This document shows positions 59,495 through 64,000 of a DNA stretch of 64,000 bases, piece by piece. The first letter of the stretch is position 1. Each line of letters starts with the position of its first letter. Under the pieces are notes generated by a model, which ran no database searches, was not told the DNA's origin, and saw nothing but the letters and a program-made list of their open reading frames with translations. The stretch comes from Amphimedon queenslandica (Eukaryota; Porifera; Demospongiae; Haplosclerida; Niphatidae). A program made the position numbers and the translations under genes. The stretch is from assembly GCF_000090795.2 (NCBI RefSeq), contig NW_003546417.1, positions 3,836 to 67,835 of the forward strand, read 5' to 3'.

Positions 59495-62400
59495 ATGGCT
59501 ACCCCAGACCAGCCAGTGGATAGTAATGAAGACAGGAAAGGAGACAAGATGGAGGATGGGACGACAGTAGGCGGGTCCATCCCAATAACTCCAGCTACAT
59601 TCACTGAAATGAAGGACCTTCAGAAAGGAATGCTACTAGAAGCTAATGACAAATTCGGGAAATGGTATGTACAGACAGACCAAGCTTCTGTAAACTGTTT
59701 TATCCTAGTCTAGTGTTATTCTAACTGTGTACATGGTGTGAGTTATCACTATTTCTTTTTCTGGTTTCTTCCTTTCAAAGGTTTCTTGCAAATATTTTGG
59801 AGCTCGATGTCAAGTCTGAGAGGGCCAAAGTTCACTTTAGAGGTTGGAGCTCTCGCTTTGACGAGTGGATTAGCCTCAGAGAGGGGAAATTAAGAAAAAT
59901 GACTGGCGACCACAGGAGACACAGGGGGAAACTATCAAAATCGGTACAAGGGGCAACCACAAACAACAAACAATACATAGCAAGGAGGGATAGGGGAGGA
60001 TGGGGTAACTCTGGTACTGTATGATTGCCAGTGTATTTTTTGGGGATATTTTTGTTCCAGAAAGGATTACAGACTTTGTTTATTTCCATTCTGAGCTGCC
60101 ATTATTTTACTTTTTTAGATTGTGATTGGAGATAGAGTAAGTGTGAAGGTTGATAGTAAAGGTGTCAATAAACAGTATGGACATGTATTGAGCCTAAATC
60201 AGAAAGGTCAGTGAATATTGATAATAGCAAGGTATTATTTGTTTTTTTTTTTTATTAATTATTATTAGGAAAAACTGTTGAAGTTCAGTTTGATGATGGA
60301 CACAAGCAAATTATGTCTTTTAATGATGTTACCAAAAATGTAAGAGAGAGGGAGAGGGAGGGAGGGAGAGAGAGAGAGGGGGGAGGTGGAGGGTGTTAGT
60401 TACTAATAATACATTCATAAAAGTGACTCCTTGTTCTTATAGATGCATTCAGAAAGCAGTACAGCTAGTACCTCTGTGCCCTCACCAGTCACTGAGGCTA
60501 GAGTTCTTAGAACAAGAAAGAGAAAGAAACCAGTTGACACCGATGAACAACCCGACCCCTTTGATAATCCATCCCCTCCCTCATCTCCCAAAGAAAAGAA
60601 GAACCAGTCTCTCTTGACCACGTCGGACGACGACTACATTCTAAGTGAAGACAGTGATCACTCTGCAAAAGAGGCTCGGAAGAAGAAAAGACGATTATCA
60701 TTGAGGAGAAAGAAAAAGAGTGAAGAACCAGAGCAGACCACACCTATAGCTACCACGCCCCCTGTAATTACTAAAGGTAGTGTATCGAAATTGAATTTAA
60801 AGAGGTGTGGCTCTGCTAGTTCAACAGTACCTGTTTCACCCGAGGACCCTCTAGCTAGTAATAAGACACTGGGGCCTCTGATGACCCCACCCCCTCATCA
60901 TTATTCCGCCATTACAGTCACGCCCATTTCTCTTATATCCACGCCACTGGCTGGACTGATACAGACACAGTCTCATACCATATCAGGTATTGAACTCCTG
61001 CCGTCTGTCTCTGAGTCTTCTTGTACTCATATTGCTACTGTTGAGGGCGTGTCTCTATTGGAACAGACTCCGCCCGTCACTCCAGGTATAATTAATCTAC
61101 ATGTATGTATTATAGAATGGAATGGGTTTGTAATCAAAAAGATTGCTTTTAGTTTGTATGCAGTCCATTACAATTTGCCTTTTGCATTTGTTACATTGTA
61201 AACCCACCCTACATTATTATATGTACATGTAAATTACATTGAAAGTTACATGTACATACATGCATACTCTTGTCTTTTTTCTCTCTTTTAGGTCATTCAA
61301 AAGGTGCTTCTAAGCCACAGCCAATCTCAAGGATCCAGCTTCCATTGGTTTCATCTCCTGCTCCAGTGATAGCCTCTGTGGCCACTCCCTCTCTCCCTCC
61401 CATTCAACGACCCCCAGCTGCTGCTCTATCACCAGGTAAGGGAGAGACTGGGAGAGAGAGGAGGAGGAGGAAGTCAATGACTACAAGAGCTCAGACTAAA
61501 GTGGAGAGAAACGTGAGTCATCTTAAGTTAAATCTCTTGCATGTACTTGCTAAGTATTTTGCTTGCGTGATTTGTCTTTTACTTTAATTTTTCTTTCATA
61601 ATAGATAATAAAGAATGATAAAGATCGACCATGTAAGTTACATAAATGTATGTTTACCATCATCATGTATATATATGTCATCTTTCCCTTTCTCTCCTAT
61701 AGCTCACCTAGCTCCTAAAGAGCATGTTGTTATATTGGATCATAATAAGTTCAAGTGTACAGTCTCCACCTGCTCCAAGTCGTTTCGTAAAGAGTCTCTC
61801 CTCCAGTCTCACCTCTACCACTACCACAAACAAAAAGGTCTGTTTTAATAACTATTAATAATAATTATTGTATTAATGAGTACTCTACTCTCTACATTGA
61901 GTGTATATGTGGTTTATTTTTTGAGGAATGAAATTAATTTTTTTTGTTGCTCAAAAATCAGGCCAAAGTCCCTGTACTGTAGTACAGGGTTTTTGGCCAA
62001 ATTTTGCCAAAAATGACTAGGAGAAAATTTTTATATTTTTATCTGATGCATATACATGTTCTTATGTTGTGTAACAAGTTTGAGCTGATTCCGATCGAAA
62101 TTGGATTTTTTTACGATTTAAAAATGACTAGGAAAGAATTCTTCATTTTTATAACTTTATCTGATACGTATACATGTTCTTGTGTTGTGTAGAAAGTTTG
62201 AGCTGATTCTGATCAAAATTGAATATTTACGAATTTTAAAAGTTACTCCAAAATCGGGCCAAAGTCCCTGTACTATAGTACAGGGTCACAGGCCAAATTT
62301 TGCCAAAAATGACTAGGAGAGAATTTTCCATTTTTATAACTTTATCTGATACGTATACATTTTCTTATGTTGTGTAGAAAGTTTGAGCTGATTCCGATCA

Positions 62401-64000
62401 AAATTGAATTTTTTACGAATTTTTAAAGTTACTCAAAAATAGGGTCAAAGTCCCTGTACTATAGCACAGGGGCTTTGGGCAAATTTCATCAAAAATCACT
62501 AGGAGATAATTCTTCATTTTTATTACTTTTTCTGATGCATATACATGTTCTTATGTTGTGTAGAAAGTTTGAGCTGATTCCGATCAAAATTGAATTTTTT
62601 ACGAATTTTAAAAGTTACTCCAAAATTAAGCTAAAGATGCTCACAAATGAAATGCATGCATACTCCTTTTACTAAGTTAATAATGAATTCACTTGTTGAT
62701 AGGTGTAAGGAGGTCAGTAGATGGACCTGTTAAAGGTCCTCCTATGAAATCAAAAGTAATAGAAGCAGCAGGAGCAGCTCCATCACCTTCCATCCTCAAA
62801 AAGAGCCCAAAAACTCGCCTTCACTCACCCAAGAAAACACTGAAAAACCCAAAAACACTGCAAGATCTCCCTCCAGCTCCTCCCATCCTTAAAGTACTCG
62901 TAGTACCAGCCGAAAAGAGAGCCCAGAGTCTCTGCAGGGAACTAAAACTACCCTTGCCACAGGAACCTATAATATTGAAACAGGTGGAGAATGAGTCTTA
63001 TAGACCAGCAGGAGCCACAGGTAGTGATCAACCAGCCCAGAGACTCCGCCCTGTTAGGAGATCAAGTACTGCCGTGTTGCCTCCTGAGATGCTGGACTCT
63101 GAGACTGAACTTAGTGAGGAGGAGAGTGAGGAGTATGACAAAGGATTTGATGAGGATGATTACGAGGAGGAGTTCCTTGCCTCGTTGAGTGAGAGGAACA
63201 AGAGGAAGAAGGAGAAGAAGATGGCATCAAAGGATGATGTTGTACATTGCAATTGTGCTAATAATCTTGATGAAGGCTTCATGATACAGGTGAGGTAGTA
63301 CAACTAGTATTTATGTGACTGTTGAATAAATACTTGTATTATCACTTGCTTTATGATTTGGTCAAACACATGGGAAGTTGCAACTCCAGTTAATGAGATT
63401 TTTTAGCTTGTTTGAGCTTCTGAAAGTAAAGCCCAACATCCACTAGGCAGCTTTGTTGAAATCAACAGCAATTTGTTGAAAGCAACTTTGTGGTCTGTCA
63501 AATTTTTTGCCTGAAGTAGAACAGTGTTCTATTTCAGCAACAAAAGTTGCCATAGTGGATGTTGGGCTTAACAATTGACCTTGTTCAAGCAATTTAATGA
63601 AATAAATGCACATGTTGATATTTGTAGCTGTACTTCATTTACACACATGTACATGTAGTGATGTAATTATGCTGTACTTAAAGTTATCATTTGAAAATAT
63701 CATTATTTATAGTGTGATCAATGCTTGACGTGGCAGCATGGAGAGTGTGTTGGTATAATGGAGAACAAGACTCCAGAGAGCTACTTGTGTCCAATCTGTT
63801 CTAATCCTCCAGGAATGAGGAGAAGGATTAAGCACATGGTAGGTCCATTTATAAGTTGTATAGATAGCACATGTATGTGTGTAATAGTAACACTACATAC
63901 TATTTGGCCTAAGACCATCAACTATATACAGTAGTACAGGATACCGTCTATCTGGAAATTTTTACTGTGATTTAAATTTTACTGGATTAGAATTTCACAA
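59495..64000 (+). CDS. PHF20: PHF20/PHF20L1-like chromatin reader (3' end outside window)
   Basis: Subunit type found in the MOF-NSL histone acetyltransferase complex; reads methyl marks. It starts [20 protein letters not shown] at 59495. The first Tudor/MBT-like domain is [16 protein letters not shown] joined to [20 protein letters not shown] and [13 protein letters not shown] second Tudor follows ([30 protein letters not shown]). Next is a long basic and Ser/Pro-rich region, a C2H2 finger ([20 protein letters not shown] plus HLYHYH, 61750-61835), an acidic segment, and a PHD finger split over two exons ([44 protein letters not shown]). The order matches PHF20. The last visible exon ends near 63838. 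The intron at 61850-62700 is mainly satellite. Confidence 0.88.
61930..62640 (-). repeat. Satellite-like tandem array, about 4 units, reverse orientation
   Basis: In a PHF20 intron. Cores near 61972, 62268 and 62452 (CCCTGTACTATAG...CAGG variants) with repeated GAAAGTTTGAGCTGATTCC and CATTTTTATAACTTTATCTG blocks. One unit between 62100 and 62220 lacks the core. ORFs called here are repeat artefacts. Confidence 0.88.
63429..63569. repeat. Fold-back element 3
   Basis: A 141-bp inverted repeat in a PHF20 intron. AAGCCCAACATCCACTA at the left mirrors TAGTGGATGTTGGGCTT at the right. The ends match the GCCCACCATCCACTA ends of the element at 37868, so the two belong to one family. Confidence 0.85.
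63942..64000. mobile_element. TA-flanked MITE, CCGTATAGCG-like, cut by window edge
   Basis: Begins TACCGTCTATCTGGAAATTT and continues with TTTACTGTGATTTAAATTTT, similar in composition to the starts of the four full copies. The right end is outside the window, so the call is tentative. Confidence 0.45.

Noticed and set aside
62004-62675. Plus-strand ORFs in the PHF20 intron
   Set aside because: They lie in satellite units and share the same repeated peptide, such as [10 protein letters not shown], so they are not genes.

Overview
The window looks like animal nuclear DNA, most probably from a demosponge close to Amphimedon. It is AT-rich and very compact, with mostly small introns (some under 60 bp, often with CT-rich acceptor tracts). 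Most genes are clear animal orthologues. The set also holds domain combinations typical of sponges: death-fold domains joined to a nucleosidase domain or to ZU5 and kelch repeats, and a 2A-like N-terminal signal. Species assignment is inference; no marker gene was compared.

Layout, left to right. 1-2596 (-): furin/kexin-like proprotein convertase, cut by the left edge. 2900-10109 (-): DDX54 helicase, with several MITEs in its introns. 10245-13761 (+): ASPH-like protein whose catalytic residues are largely lost. 13922-17300 (-): BTB-BACK-kelch protein. 17614-20159 (+): LACTB2. 20382-20820 (-): small single-pass membrane protein. 21152-26204 (+): EXT1-like heparan sulfate polymerase. 26410-27030 (+): NOP16. 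27442-31277 (-): SLC25A32, whose first intron carries on the other strand a complete 447-residue gene (29432-30943, +): 2A-like signal, CARD-like domain, purine-nucleosidase domain. 31415-35327 (+): DUS3L. 35511-36021 (+): RPLP1. 36155-37166 (+): GRIP golgin. 37433-41746 and 42073-46312 (+): two tandem GCLC genes. 46644-47727 (-): unknown coiled-coil protein. 47864-51770 (+): ACOX1. 51913-53159 (-): mitochondrial EF-Ts. 53313-59266 (+): kelch, coiled-coil, ZU5 and CARD-like protein. 59495 to the right edge (+): PHF20-like chromatin reader.

The strongest candidates for something new are the 2A/CARD-like/nucleosidase gene nested in SLC25A32 and the kelch/ZU5/CARD-like protein with its train of phase-1 coiled-coil exons. 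Both resemble innate-immune or cell-death adaptor designs. The housekeeping genes do not form one pathway. Nucleolar and translation functions (DDX54, NOP16, DUS3L, RPLP1, EF-Ts) and mitochondrial, peroxisomal or redox functions (SLC25A32, LACTB2, ACOX1, GCLC) are frequent. Six gene pairs are divergent, and three of them have start codons separated by 135-137 bp.

Non-coding structure includes an intronic satellite-like repeat of about 187 bp built around a palindrome, two hAT-like MITEs, five TA-flanked MITEs, three long fold-back elements and a decayed tRNA-Cys. No rRNA gene, CRISPR array, virus-like element or autonomous transposon was recognised.
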